The notes beneath the pieces were generated by a model. It saw only the letters and a program-made list of their open reading frames with translations. It did no database searches and was not told the DNA's origin. Positions 47,732 through 56,529 of a stretch of 64,000 nt of DNA are shown here, piece by piece. The position numbers and the translations under genes are program-made. This DNA comes from Microbacterium sp. BLY (GTDB taxonomy: Bacteria; Actinomycetota; Actinomycetes; Actinomycetales; Microbacteriaceae): NCBI RefSeq assembly GCF_017939615.1, contig NZ_JAGKSR010000002.1, forward strand, positions 1 to 64,000, read 5' to 3'. Position 1 is the stretch's first letter. Every line of letters starts with the position of its first letter.

Positions 47732-48700
47732 TCAGGGCTCGCGCAGGCGGACCAGGCGCTCGTGCCCGGTCTCCTCGAGTTCGGCGATGTCGTCGCGCGA
47801 CTTGAGGAAGTCGGAGAACGACCGGTAGCCGAGGGCCTTTTCGCTGAACGACGGGTCCATGCGACGCATGTGCGTCTTGACGGCCGAGCTGTGCAGCCAT
47901 TCGTCCGCGCCCGCCTTGTCGTGCCCGAGCCGCAGCGCCCGCTCCAGGAGCCGGGTGGCCTCGCCCTGATCGTCGATCTTCTCCTCGACCTTGGGCTCCT
48001 CGGCGGGGGGCTTGCTCGCGCTCTTGGTCTTCGCCCGTTTCGGTGCCGACTTCGGCTTCGCCGCGGCCTCCGGGGCCGGGGGCTCGGGCTCCGCAGGAGG
48101 CTCCGCGACCGCGGGCTGTGCCGCCTTGGCCGGACGGGCCACGCCGGGGAGCGAATCGTACGACTCGAACTCGTCGCAGGCGGCGGCGAGCGACTTCGCC
48201 GTCGACCCGGCCACGCCCACCCCGATCACATATCGGCCGAGTCGCTTGCAGCGCTGCGCGAGCGGGACGTAGTCGCTGTCGCCCGCGACGATGACGACGT
48301 GCGTCAGGTCGGGGAGCCGGAACATGTCCTCGACCGCGTCGACCGCGAGCCGGATGTCGGCGCCGTTCTTCGCGTACGCCGCGGCCGGGAAGAGCTGCAC
48401 GAGGTCGACTGCGCGCGCCACGAGCTGCGAGCGGTATTCGGCGTTGACCGGTGACGACCAGTCCGCGTACGCCCGCGTCAGCACGAGGGTGCCGAAGGAC
48501 GCCGCGTAGTCGATGATCGCGCCGACCTCGATCATGGCCCGGCTCAGCCGCTCGGCCACCTCCGGGTCGTGAGGGTTCTCCGTGATGCGCTGGCGGTCCT
48601 TGCCGTAGGAGTTGCGACCGTGGACCCGGTCGTACCAGGAGATGACGATGTTGTCGAAGTCCAGGTAGACCGCCACGCGGGCGTCGGTCGTCTCAGCCAC
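47732..48700 (-). CDS. NYN-domain (PIN-like RNase) protein with C-terminal LOTUS/OST-HTH domain
   Basis: 322 aa. The N-terminal NYN domain (about 5-160) has acidic nuclease positions in VAVYLDFDNIVIS, GADIRLAVDAVEDM and VVIVAGDSDYVPLAQRC. A Pro/Ala/Lys-rich linker (about 175-245) leads to a LOTUS/OST-HTH domain with VKTHMRRMDPSFSEKALGYRSFSDFLKS. It is probably a metal-dependent RNase with an RNA- or protein-binding module. GTG 48700 overlaps the upstream Gfo-type gene by 8 bp. Confidence 0.88.
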   Translation of the reverse strand: MAETTDARVAVYLDFDNIVISWYDRVHGRNSYGKDRQRITENPHDPEVAERLSRAMIEVGAIIDYAASFGTLVLTRAYADWSSPVNAEYRSQLVARAVDLVQLFPAAAYAKNGADIRLAVDAVEDMFRLPDLTHVVIVAGDSDYVPLAQRCKRLGRYVIGVGVAGSTAKSLAAACDEFESYDSLPGVARPAKAAQPAVAEPPAEPEPPAPEAAAKPKSAPKRAKTKSASKPPAEEPKVEEKIDDQGEATRLLERALRLGHDKAGADEWLHSSAVKTHMRRMDPSFSEKALGYRSFSDFLKSRDDIAELEETGHERLVRLREP

Positions 48701-49688
48701 GGGCGTCCTCCTCACCGGGGTAGCGCACGCCGATCTGCGCGCGGATCTCGTCCAGGGTGCCCATGATCGCGACGCTCTCCGCGATGGGGAGGACGTCGCC
48801 CTCGAGGATCCCGTCGCGGACCAGGCGCTCGGCCGCGAATGCCTGGTACTGCATGCCGCGGCCGTCGATGGAGGAGATGTACTCCTCCTGCACCGTGCCG
48901 TCCGGGAGGACGAGGCGGAAGGTCGTCGGGGCGTACCAGACCCGGTCGATGTCGATGCGGGCCGCCGTGCCGACGATGCTCGCGACGTTGGGGCCGGCGC
49001 CGCGGGAGGAGGACAGGCTCGTGGAGACCGCGCCGCCCTCATGGGTCATGACGGTGGCGACCTCGGAGTCGGCACCCGTCTCGACGAGGCGCCCGACGGC
49101 GCGGATGGTCGTCGGCGCGCCCAGGACGTCCCAGATGAACGAGATCGGATAGATGCCGAGGTCGAGCAGCGCCCCGCCGCCCAGTTCGAGCGCGTTCAGG
49201 CGATGGGCGGGGTCGGTGGGGAGCTGCTGCGTGTGGTCGGCGCTCACCGTGCGGATCTCGCCCAGCGCCCCGTCGGCGATGAGCTCGCGGATGCGGACCA
49301 TGTGCGGCAGGTAGCGCGTCCACATCGCCTCCATGACGAGGAGTCCGCGCTCGGCGGCGAGCCGCTGGAGATCCTCCGCCTGGGCGCGGTTGAGGGTGAA
49401 CGCCTTCTCCACGAGCACGTGCTTGCCGTGCTCCAGGGCGAGCCGGGCGTTCTCGTGGTGCATCGGGTGCGGCGTGGAGACGTAGATGATGTCGACGTCG
49501 GGATCGGAGACCAGTGCCTCGTACGACGGATGCGCGTGCGCGATGTCGAAGCGCGAGGCGAAGGCATCGGCCGACTCCTGCGAGCGCGAGCCCACGGCGA
49601 CGAGGTCGAGGCCGGCCGTGCGCAGATCGGATGCGAAGGCGCCGGCGATGCCGCCGGTCGCGAGGATTCCCCAACGAAGTCCAGTCAT
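48693..49688 (-). CDS. Gfo/Idh/MocA-family oxidoreductase
   Basis: 331 aa. The Rossmann turn is WGILATGGIAGAFASDL (about 5-21); the catalytic-lysine motif is HVLVEKAFTLN, with Ala in place of the usual Pro after Lys. The sequence resembles trans-1,2-dihydrobenzene-1,2-diol-dehydrogenase-like members of the family. TACGCT is exactly 6 nt before ATG 49688, so a leaderless transcript is likely. It is co-transcribed with the NYN gene without an obvious functional link. Confidence 0.88.
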   Translation of the reverse strand: MTGLRWGILATGGIAGAFASDLRTAGLDLVAVGSRSQESADAFASRFDIAHAHPSYEALVSDPDVDIIYVSTPHPMHHENARLALEHGKHVLVEKAFTLNRAQAEDLQRLAAERGLLVMEAMWTRYLPHMVRIRELIADGALGEIRTVSADHTQQLPTDPAHRLNALELGGGALLDLGIYPISFIWDVLGAPTTIRAVGRLVETGADSEVATVMTHEGGAVSTSLSSSRGAGPNVASIVGTAARIDIDRVWYAPTTFRLVLPDGTVQEEYISSIDGRGMQYQAFAAERLVRDGILEGDVLPIAESVAIMGTLDEIRAQIGVRYPGEEDARG

Positions 49689-49791
49689 CCTCTCAGCGTA
49701 GAGGGTGGGGCGTATGACCGTCTGTGACATCCTGTGACCCCCGGCATCGTCGTCGTGGCCGGGGCCGCCGTCGCGCTCCTACCGTGTCGGC

Positions 49792-51186
49792 ATGACGGAA
49801 CCCCTCGTGATCGGCGCCATGGTGCGCACCCTCGGCGCCTACCCCTCCGGATGGCGGTACCCCGGCGCCCACCGCGACCCCGCGGGCGACGCCGACATCC
49901 TCCGCCGCATCGCGCGCGCGGGGGAGGACGCCGGCCTGGACTACCTCTTCTTCGGCGACTGGCTCGCGACCGGACCGGACCTGGAGTTCCGCGATCCGTA
50001 CCTGCTGGCCCGCATCGACCCGCTGAGCGCGGTGCTGTTCCTCGCCGGGGTGACGTCGCGGATCGGGCTCATCGCGACCGTGAACACCACCTATGCCGAC
50101 CCCTACGCCACGGCGCGGGCGCTGGCATCGCTCGACGTCCTCACGCACGGGCGCGCCGGGATCAACCTCGTGACCGGCGCGGAGCCGCGGGCCGCCGGCA
50201 ACCACGGTCGGGACGCGCACGCCGACACCGAGACGCGCTACGACCGGGCGGAGGAGTTCGTCGTCGCGCTGCGCCGGCTCTGGGACTCCTGGGACGAGGA
50301 CGCCTGGATCGCGGACGCCGAGCGCGGCGTGCTGATCGACCCGCAGGGCCTGCATCCGGCCGGCGTCGCGGGGGCGCACGTCCGCGTCGACGGACCGCTC
50401 AACGTCGCACGTCCGCCGCAGGGGCGCATCCCGATCGTGCACGCCGGCACCTCGCCGCGGTCACGGGCGCTCGCCGCGACCGCCGCCGACCTCGCCCTCA
50501 TCGCCGCCCCGACCCTCGTCGATGCCGTGGCCACGCGGCGGCTGCTCCGGGACATCGCGGCGGAGGCGGGTCGCGCGGCGGAGGAGCTGAAGGTCATCGC
50601 CCCGGTGCTCCCCGTCGTCGCCGAGTCGGACGCCGACGCCCAGCGGATCGTCCGGCGCCTGCTGGAACTCGTGCCGCTCGCGGAGGATTCGCAGCGGGAC
50701 CGTCTCGGGTTCCCGCCGAACCGCACGGTGGAAGCCCTCGCCGACGCGCTGGAGGTGGCCGCCGACGACCCGCTGCGGGTGGCTGACTTCGACGCCGCGG
50801 TGACGACCGCGGAAGCCGCACGGCTGGGGGAGCGGGGCGCCGCGCTCGTCGAACGGCTCGCGCGGATCGCCGGACTCCGGGTCGAGACGCCGGACGCGCC
50901 GACCTGGCGGCACCTCGTCGCCGCGCACGCCGTCCCTGCGGCCTTCGTCGTCGGCGACGCCGGCACGATCGCCGACCATTTCGAGCTGTGGCGCGACGAG
51001 GGCGCCGCCGACGGCTTCCACATCCTCTCCGCGTTCCAGCCGGCGCAGTTCGAGGCCTTCACGGAGCTCGCGGCCCCCGAGCTCCGTCGTCGCGGTCTCC
51101 TCCGGACCCCGGACGAGACCGGCCAGGGGGCCCGCGCGGAGACGCTGCGTGACCGCCTCCGTGTGACGTCGCGTGTCGGTGCGTGA
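49792..51186 (+). CDS. NtaA/SnaA/DszA-type FMN-dependent monooxygenase (LLM class)
   Basis: 464 aa bacterial-luciferase-like barrel. Features include DYLFFGDWLATGPD, FLAGVTSRIGLIATVNTTYADPYATAR, GRAGINLVTGAEPRAAGNHG and IPIVHAGTSPRSRALAAT, typical of two-component monooxygenases that use reduced FMN from a separate reductase. Known relatives act on nitrilotriacetate, dibenzothiophene sulfone or pristinamycin. No flavin reductase gene is in the cluster. TACCGT lies exactly 6 nt before ATG 49792. It opens an eight-gene run with a peptide-type importer. Confidence 0.88.
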   Translation: MTEPLVIGAMVRTLGAYPSGWRYPGAHRDPAGDADILRRIARAGEDAGLDYLFFGDWLATGPDLEFRDPYLLARIDPLSAVLFLAGVTSRIGLIATVNTTYADPYATARALASLDVLTHGRAGINLVTGAEPRAAGNHGRDAHADTETRYDRAEEFVVALRRLWDSWDEDAWIADAERGVLIDPQGLHPAGVAGAHVRVDGPLNVARPPQGRIPIVHAGTSPRSRALAATAADLALIAAPTLVDAVATRRLLRDIAAEAGRAAEELKVIAPVLPVVAESDADAQRIVRRLLELVPLAEDSQRDRLGFPPNRTVEALADALEVAADDPLRVADFDAAVTTAEAARLGERGAALVERLARIAGLRVETPDAPTWRHLVAAHAVPAAFVVGDAGTIADHFELWRDEGAADGFHILSAFQPAQFEAFTELAAPELRRRGLLRTPDETGQGARAETLRDRLRVTSRVGA

Positions 51187-51317
51187 CCACGGGTGTCGTC
51201 TCGCGACACCCGGAGTCCGCCGCCTCGCCCCCGCGCCCTGCCGCTTCCTACCGTGAACACCACGCGCACCCCTTCCGCACCCGACACCCCGCCTTCCGAA
51301 CCCGAGGAGTCCTCCCC

Positions 51318-52952
51318 ATGAACCGCCGCCTCATCCGCACCGCCGCCGTCGCGGTCCCGCTCGTCCTCGCCGGCAGCCTCGCCGCCTGCGCCACCTCGCC
51401 GGCCCCGGGGAATACCCCGGCCGACGCGGGGGACCCGGTCGCCGGCGGCACGCTCACCTACCTCGAGCACCAGGCCTACACGAACCTCTACCCGCCGCAG
51501 GCCGGCTTCTACCCGAACGGCGGCATCGTCAACAACATCGCCGCCCGGCTCACCTGGCAGAACCCGGAGACGCTCGAGATCGAGCCCTGGGTCGCCGCCG
51601 AATGGACCGTGAACGACGACGCCACCGAGTACACGTTCGACCTCAATCCGGGCGTGACGTTCTCGGACGGCACGCCCGTCGATGCCGCCGCCGTGGCCAA
51701 GAACTTCGACACCTACGGCCTGGGTGACGCCGAGCGCGGGCTCACCGTCTCCGAGGCCATCAACAACTACGCCGGCAGCGAGGTCGTGGACGACGACACC
51801 GTCACGTTCCGCTTCAGCGCGCCGTCGCCCGGGTTCCTGCAGGCGACGTCGACCATCAACTCGGGCCTGCTGTCGCCGGAGACGCTGGACGGCACCATCG
51901 AGGACTTCGGCGCGGGCAACGCGGAGGCGATCATCGGCTCCGGTCCGTTCACCGTGACGGACGAGAAGCTCGGCACCGAGTACACCCTCACCGCCCGCGA
52001 CGACTACGACTGGGGCCCGGACAGCGCCGAGAACGACGGCCGCCCCTACCTCGACGCCGTGCACGTGCTGGTCACACCCGAGGACTCCGTGCGCATCGGG
52101 TCGCTGCTCGCGGGCCAGGCCGACTACGTCCGCTACGTGCAGGCGTTCGACGAGGACCGCGTCGAGGGGGCCGGATTCACCCTCTACGCCCCGCAGACCC
52201 GCGGCGTGAACAACTCGATCGCGCTCCGCCCCGGCAACCCGCTGCTGGCGGACATCCGCGTGCGCCAGGCGATCATCGCCGCGGTCGACGCCCAGGAGGT
52301 GGTCGACACCCTGTTCACCGAGAACTACCCGGTCGCGACCTCGGTGCTCTCGTCGCAGGCGGTCGGCTACAAGGACGAGTCGGCGCACTACGCCCACGAC
52401 CCGGAGAAGGCGGAGGCGCTGCTCGACGCGGCCGGCTGGGAGCCCGGCGCCGACGGCATCCGCGAGAAGGACGGCGAGCGGCTGTCGATCACGGTCTACG
52501 AGGCCAAGCCGCAGCCGCTGTCGAAGCAGACCCTGGAGCTCGTGGCGCAGCAGCTCGCGGCGGTCGGCGTGGAGCTCACCGTCAAGCCCGGCGATGCGGG
52601 CAGCTACGCGGAGGACACGCGTGATCCGCTGAAGACGGGGTTCTACCACTCGATGGTCGGGCGCGCCGACCTCGACGTGATCAAGAGCCAGTACTTCACG
52701 AAGAACCGCGACGTGCTGATCTCGCAGGACGCGACGCTCGACGAGCTGCTCCTCGCCGTCGCCTCCGAGCCGGACGCCGACAAGCGGGTGGCCGCGTCGC
52801 AGGCCGTGCAGGACTACATCGCAGAGCAGGCGTACGTGATCCCGCTCTTCGAGGAGCCGCAGGTGTACGGGGCGGCGGCGTACGTGCACGGGGTGGCCTT
52901 CGAGTCGGTCGGACGCCCCACGTTCTCCGGCGTGTGGCTCGCGGAGCACTGA
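51318..52952 (+). CDS. Peptide/opine-type ABC substrate-binding lipoprotein (family 5)
   Basis: 544 aa. The lipobox is LAGSLAACATS (Cys at about 23). The SBP_bac_5 features FDLNPGVTFSDGTPVDAAAVAKNFD, GSGPFTVTDEKLGTEYTL, NNSIALRPGNPLLADIRVRQAI and EKAEALLDAAGWE are clear. From memory it fits the subgroup defined with KPN_01854 of Klebsiella, found next to FMN monooxygenases and CMD/AhpD proteins. It probably binds the substrate of the two monooxygenases. GAGGAG lies upstream of ATG 51318. Confidence 0.9.
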   Translation: MNRRLIRTAAVAVPLVLAGSLAACATSPAPGNTPADAGDPVAGGTLTYLEHQAYTNLYPPQAGFYPNGGIVNNIAARLTWQNPETLEIEPWVAAEWTVNDDATEYTFDLNPGVTFSDGTPVDAAAVAKNFDTYGLGDAERGLTVSEAINNYAGSEVVDDDTVTFRFSAPSPGFLQATSTINSGLLSPETLDGTIEDFGAGNAEAIIGSGPFTVTDEKLGTEYTLTARDDYDWGPDSAENDGRPYLDAVHVLVTPEDSVRIGSLLAGQADYVRYVQAFDEDRVEGAGFTLYAPQTRGVNNSIALRPGNPLLADIRVRQAIIAAVDAQEVVDTLFTENYPVATSVLSSQAVGYKDESAHYAHDPEKAEALLDAAGWEPGADGIREKDGERLSITVYEAKPQPLSKQTLELVAQQLAAVGVELTVKPGDAGSYAEDTRDPLKTGFYHSMVGRADLDVIKSQYFTKNRDVLISQDATLDELLLAVASEPDADKRVAASQAVQDYIAEQAYVIPLFEEPQVYGAAAYVHGVAFESVGRPTFSGVWLAEH

Positions 52953-52968
52953 GGATCACGGTGACCCC

Positions 52969-53949
52969 ATGACCTTCGTCCTGCGCCGGGCCGGGCAGGC
53001 CGCGATCGTGCTGATCGCGGCCTTCACGGCCACGTTCTTCCTGCTGCAGCTGCTGCCGGGAGACGCGATCCTCATCAAGTTCTCCGATCCCAGCCTGGGG
53101 CTGTCGCCGGCCCAGCTCGACGACATCCGGGCCGCGTACGGCACCGACGTGCCGTGGGGGGAGCAGTACGTGCACGCCGGGCTCGGGTTCCTCGCCGGAG
53201 ACTTCGGCTACTCGACCCAGTACGGCACCCCGGTGCGGACGATGCTCGCCGAGGCGCTGCCCGCCACGCTGCTGCTCGCGGCGCTCGGGCTGCTGGTCGC
53301 CGTGCTGCTGGCCGTGCTCATCGCGGCGCTCTCGACCCTCGCACCGTTCGCCTGGCTGCGGGACGGCCTGCGTCAGGTGCCGGGCCTGTTCGTCGCTGTG
53401 CCGGTGTTCTGGCTCGGGATCCTCCTCATCCAGGTGTTCTCGTTCGGGCTCGGCTGGGTGCCGATCGTCGGGGCCGACCCCGTCAGCGGGCTGATCCTGC
53501 CCGTCCTCACCCTCGCCGTGCCGATCTCGGCGCCGCTCGCGCAGGTCCTGGTCCGATCCATCGACCGGGTGCAGGCGCAGCCGTTCGTGACGGTGGTGCG
53601 GGCGAAAGGCGCGCCGCCGGCGTGGGTGCTGACGCGGTCCGTGGCGCGCAACGCCGCGGTTCCGACGCTCACCATCGCGGGCGTCCTGTTCGGCGAGCTC
53701 GTGGGCGGCGCGGTCGTCACCGAGACGGTCTTCGGGCGCACCGGCATCGGTCGTCTGACGGAACAGGCCGTCGCGAACCAGGACATCCCGGTGCTGCAGG
53801 GGGTGGTGCTGCTGTCGGCGCTGGGGTTCGTCGTCATCAGCTTCGCCGTCGACCTCGCCACACCCCTCATCGATCCGCGACAGCGTCGGTCGGCCCGTGC
53901 CGCCCGATCGCGGCCCGTCCGTCCCGCCGCCCAGGAGGTACCCGCATGA
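52969..53949 (+). CDS. Peptide-type ABC permease (DppB family)
   Basis: 326 aa with about six transmembrane helices, starting FVLRRAGQAAIVLIAAFTATFFLLQLLPGD, the usual DppB N terminus. The coupling loop appears as PFVTVVRAKGAPPAWVLTRSVARNA. It lies 16 bp after the binding-protein gene. It forms the channel with the next permease. Confidence 0.93.
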   Translation: MTFVLRRAGQAAIVLIAAFTATFFLLQLLPGDAILIKFSDPSLGLSPAQLDDIRAAYGTDVPWGEQYVHAGLGFLAGDFGYSTQYGTPVRTMLAEALPATLLLAALGLLVAVLLAVLIAALSTLAPFAWLRDGLRQVPGLFVAVPVFWLGILLIQVFSFGLGWVPIVGADPVSGLILPVLTLAVPISAPLAQVLVRSIDRVQAQPFVTVVRAKGAPPAWVLTRSVARNAAVPTLTIAGVLFGELVGGAVVTETVFGRTGIGRLTEQAVANQDIPVLQGVVLLSALGFVVISFAVDLATPLIDPRQRRSARAARSRPVRPAAQEVPA

Positions 53950-54839
53950 CTGCTCCCGTGATCGCGGAGACGTCCGTCGAGACGCCCGGTGCGCCGCCCG
54001 CGCCGTCCGGGCCGGCACCCGGGCCCTCCTCCCGTCCGCGGCGGCGCTCGCGCGCCTGGGGCCTCTCCCTCGCGCTCGCGGTCGTCGGCGTGGCGGTGCT
54101 GTGGGCGGTGATCCCCGGGGTCTTCGCGCCCGGCGATCCGCTGACCGGTGTGCCCGCCGACAAGCTGCTGCCGCCGAGCGCCGCGCACTGGTTCGGGACC
54201 GACGCCCTCGGCCGCGACCTCTTCGGCCGGGTCGTGCACGGGGCCGTGCACTCGCTGTCGGGGGCGCTCATCGCCGTGACCGTCGGCCTCGCGCTCGGCA
54301 CCCTCCTCGGAGCTGTCGCCGGCGCGACCGGCGGCGTCGTGGACGACGTGCTGATGCGCATCGTCGACGTGCTGCTGGCGATCCCCGGTCTGCTGCTGTC
54401 GCTGTCGGTCATCATCCTGCTCGGCTTCGGCACGGTGAACGCGGCGATCGCCGTGGGCCTCGGCAGTGTCGCGGCCTTCGCGCGGCTCATGCGGGCCGAG
54501 GTGGCACGGGTGCGCCGCACCGAATACGTCGAGGCGGCCTTCGGCAGCGGGGGCACCTTCGTCGCCGTGCTGCGCCGGCATGTGCTCCCGAACGCGCTCA
54601 CCCCGATCATCGCGCTCGCCGCGCTGCAGTTCGGCACGGCCATCCTCGCCATCTCCACCCTCGGGTTCCTCGGCTACGGGGCCCCGCCGCCCACGCCCGA
54701 GTGGGGACTGCTGATCGCGGATGGGCGCAACTACATCGCGACCGCCTGGTGGCTCACGGCGCTGCCCGGCCTCGTCGTGGTCGCCGTGGTGCTCAGCGCC
54801 AACCGCATCAGCCACCGCCTCGGAAGGAACTCTCGATGA
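53946..54839 (+). CDS. Peptide-type ABC permease (DppC family)
   Basis: 297 aa. A Pro/Ala-rich N-terminal tail (about 1-35) precedes the first helix. HWFGTDALGRDLFGRVVHGA is the DppC landmark, and EYVEAAFGSGGTFVAVLRRHVLPNAL the coupling loop. The start overlaps the previous stop (ATGA). The last ten codons (ISHRLGRNSR) belong to a 39-bp unit repeated 65 bp downstream. Confidence 0.93.
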   Translation: MTAPVIAETSVETPGAPPAPSGPAPGPSSRPRRRSRAWGLSLALAVVGVAVLWAVIPGVFAPGDPLTGVPADKLLPPSAAHWFGTDALGRDLFGRVVHGAVHSLSGALIAVTVGLALGTLLGAVAGATGGVVDDVLMRIVDVLLAIPGLLLSLSVIILLGFGTVNAAIAVGLGSVAAFARLMRAEVARVRRTEYVEAAFGSGGTFVAVLRRHVLPNALTPIIALAALQFGTAILAISTLGFLGYGAPPPTPEWGLLIADGRNYIATAWWLTALPGLVVVAVVLSANRISHRLGRNSR

Positions 54840-54910
54840 CCGCGCGCACGTCCTCGCCCGTGGTGATCCCGATCAGCCACCGCCTCGGAAGGAGCACCCG
54901 ATGACCGCGC
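54807..54910. repeat. Duplicated gene junction with a 22-codon open frame
   Basis: Units 54807-54845 and 54872-54910 match at 36 of 39 bases. Each spans the end of a permease-like frame, an AAGGA RBS and ATGACCGCGC. Between the DppC stop and the ATPase start this leaves a 22-residue frame (ATG 54836 to TGA 54904) ending ISHRLGRSTR, coupled by ATGA overlaps on both sides. It is probably a duplication by-product that is still translated. Confidence 0.85.
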
Positions 54911-56529
54911 CAACCTCCGTCCTCACCGCGACGGACCTGCGGGTCTCGTACGCCGGCCGCGAGGTCGTGCACGGCGTCTCCTTCACCATCGCCGAGGGGG
55001 AGACCCTGGCCCTCGTCGGCGAGTCGGGCTCCGGCAAGTCGACCACGGCGCACGCCCTCCTCGGGCTGCTGCCGGAGGGGGGACGGGTCGAGAGCGGTCG
55101 CGTCCGGCTCGGTGATCTCGACATCTCCGGATGGTCGGATCGGGCGCTCCGCGGCATCCGCGGGTCGGAGGTCGGGCTGGTCCCGCAGGATCCGACGACG
55201 TCGCTCGACCCGGTGCGCCCCGTCGGCGTGCAGGTCGCCGAGGTGCTGCGCCTGCACGGGCACCGCGACCGGCGGTCCCGTCGGGCCCGGGTGCTCGAGC
55301 TGCTGGACCGGGTCGGGCTGGACGACCCCGATCTGCGGGCGCGCCAGTATCCGCACGAGCTCTCCGGCGGCATGCGGCAGCGCGTGCTCATCGCGGCCGC
55401 GATCGCGCTCCGCCCCCGGCTGCTCATCGCCGACGAGCCCACCAGCGCTCTCGACGCCACCGTGCAGCGCCGGGTGCTCGATCTGCTGGACGAGCTGCAG
55501 CGCGAGGACGGCACGAGCATTTTGCTCGTCACCCACGACCTCGGCGTGGCCGCGGACCGCGCGGCACGGATCGCGGTCCTCAAGGACGGCCGGATCGTGG
55601 AGGAGGGGCCGAGCGCCCGGGTGCTCTCCGACCCGGCGGACCCGTACACGCGGCAGCTGCTCGCCGATGCGCCCGCGTTCACGACGGGCTTCCGCCGTCC
55701 GGACGCCCCGCCGTTCCTGCGGGACGCCGCGGCGGTGGCCGCCGAGAAGCCGTACGAGATCGTCGCCACGGGACTCGTGAAGGAGTTCCGGGTGGCCGGG
55801 CGTGAGCGCTTCCGGGCGGTCGACGACGTCTCCTTCCGGGTGCGGCGCGGGACGACCCATGCGCTGGTCGGCGAGTCCGGATCGGGCAAGTCCACGACCG
55901 CGCGCCTGGTCACCCGCTTCCTGCGTCCGGACGCCGGTGCCGTGGAGCTCGCGGGCGAGGACGCCACCGCTGTCGAGGGCGCCCGGCTCCGCGCGTTGCG
56001 CCGGCGGATCCAGCTCGTGTACCAGAACCCCTTCGCCTCCCTGGACCCGCGGCAGCGGATCGCCGACATCGTGGCCGAGCCGCTGCACAACTTCCGTATC
56101 GGTGGCCGGTCCGAGCGTCGGGATCGTGCGGTCGCCCTGCTCGAGCGCGTGGCGCTGCCCGCGGACGTCGCCCGTCGCACGCCCGGTGAGCTGTCCGGCG
56201 GGCAGCGGCAGCGGGTCGCGATCGCGCGGGCGCTCGCCGTCGATCCCGAGATCCTCGTGCTCGACGAGGCCGTGTCGGCGCTGGATGTGACGGTGCAGGC
56301 GCGCATCCTCGAACTGCTCACGGGGCTGCAGGCCGAACTCGGCCTCACCTACCTCTTCATCTCGCACGACCTCGCCGTGGTGCGCCGCATCAGCCACACC
56401 GTCTCGGTCATGCACCGCGGACGCGTCGTGGAGGACGGGCCGACCGAAGAGCTGTTCCACGACCCGCAGCACGAGAACACCCGGGAGCTGCTGGCCGCGG
56501 TCCCCGGCCGAACGGAGATCATCGCATGA
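54901..56529 (+). CDS. Peptide-type ABC transporter, fused double ATPase (DppD-DppF)
   Basis: 542 aa. Domain 1 (about 1-260): Walker A GESGSGKST, signature LSGGMRQRV, Walker B LLIADEPTSALD. Domain 2 (about 280-540): Walker A GESGSGKST, signature LSGGQRQRV, Walker B ILVLDEAVSALD, where Ala-Val replaces the usual Pro-Thr. It powers the peptide-type importer. ATG 54901 lies in a duplicated junction with RBS AAGGAG. Confidence 0.94.
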   Translation: MTAPTSVLTATDLRVSYAGREVVHGVSFTIAEGETLALVGESGSGKSTTAHALLGLLPEGGRVESGRVRLGDLDISGWSDRALRGIRGSEVGLVPQDPTTSLDPVRPVGVQVAEVLRLHGHRDRRSRRARVLELLDRVGLDDPDLRARQYPHELSGGMRQRVLIAAAIALRPRLLIADEPTSALDATVQRRVLDLLDELQREDGTSILLVTHDLGVAADRAARIAVLKDGRIVEEGPSARVLSDPADPYTRQLLADAPAFTTGFRRPDAPPFLRDAAAVAAEKPYEIVATGLVKEFRVAGRERFRAVDDVSFRVRRGTTHALVGESGSGKSTTARLVTRFLRPDAGAVELAGEDATAVEGARLRALRRRIQLVYQNPFASLDPRQRIADIVAEPLHNFRIGGRSERRDRAVALLERVALPADVARRTPGELSGGQRQRVAIARALAVDPEILVLDEAVSALDVTVQARILELLTGLQAELGLTYLFISHDLAVVRRISHTVSVMHRGRVVEDGPTEELFHDPQHENTRELLAAVPGRTEIIA

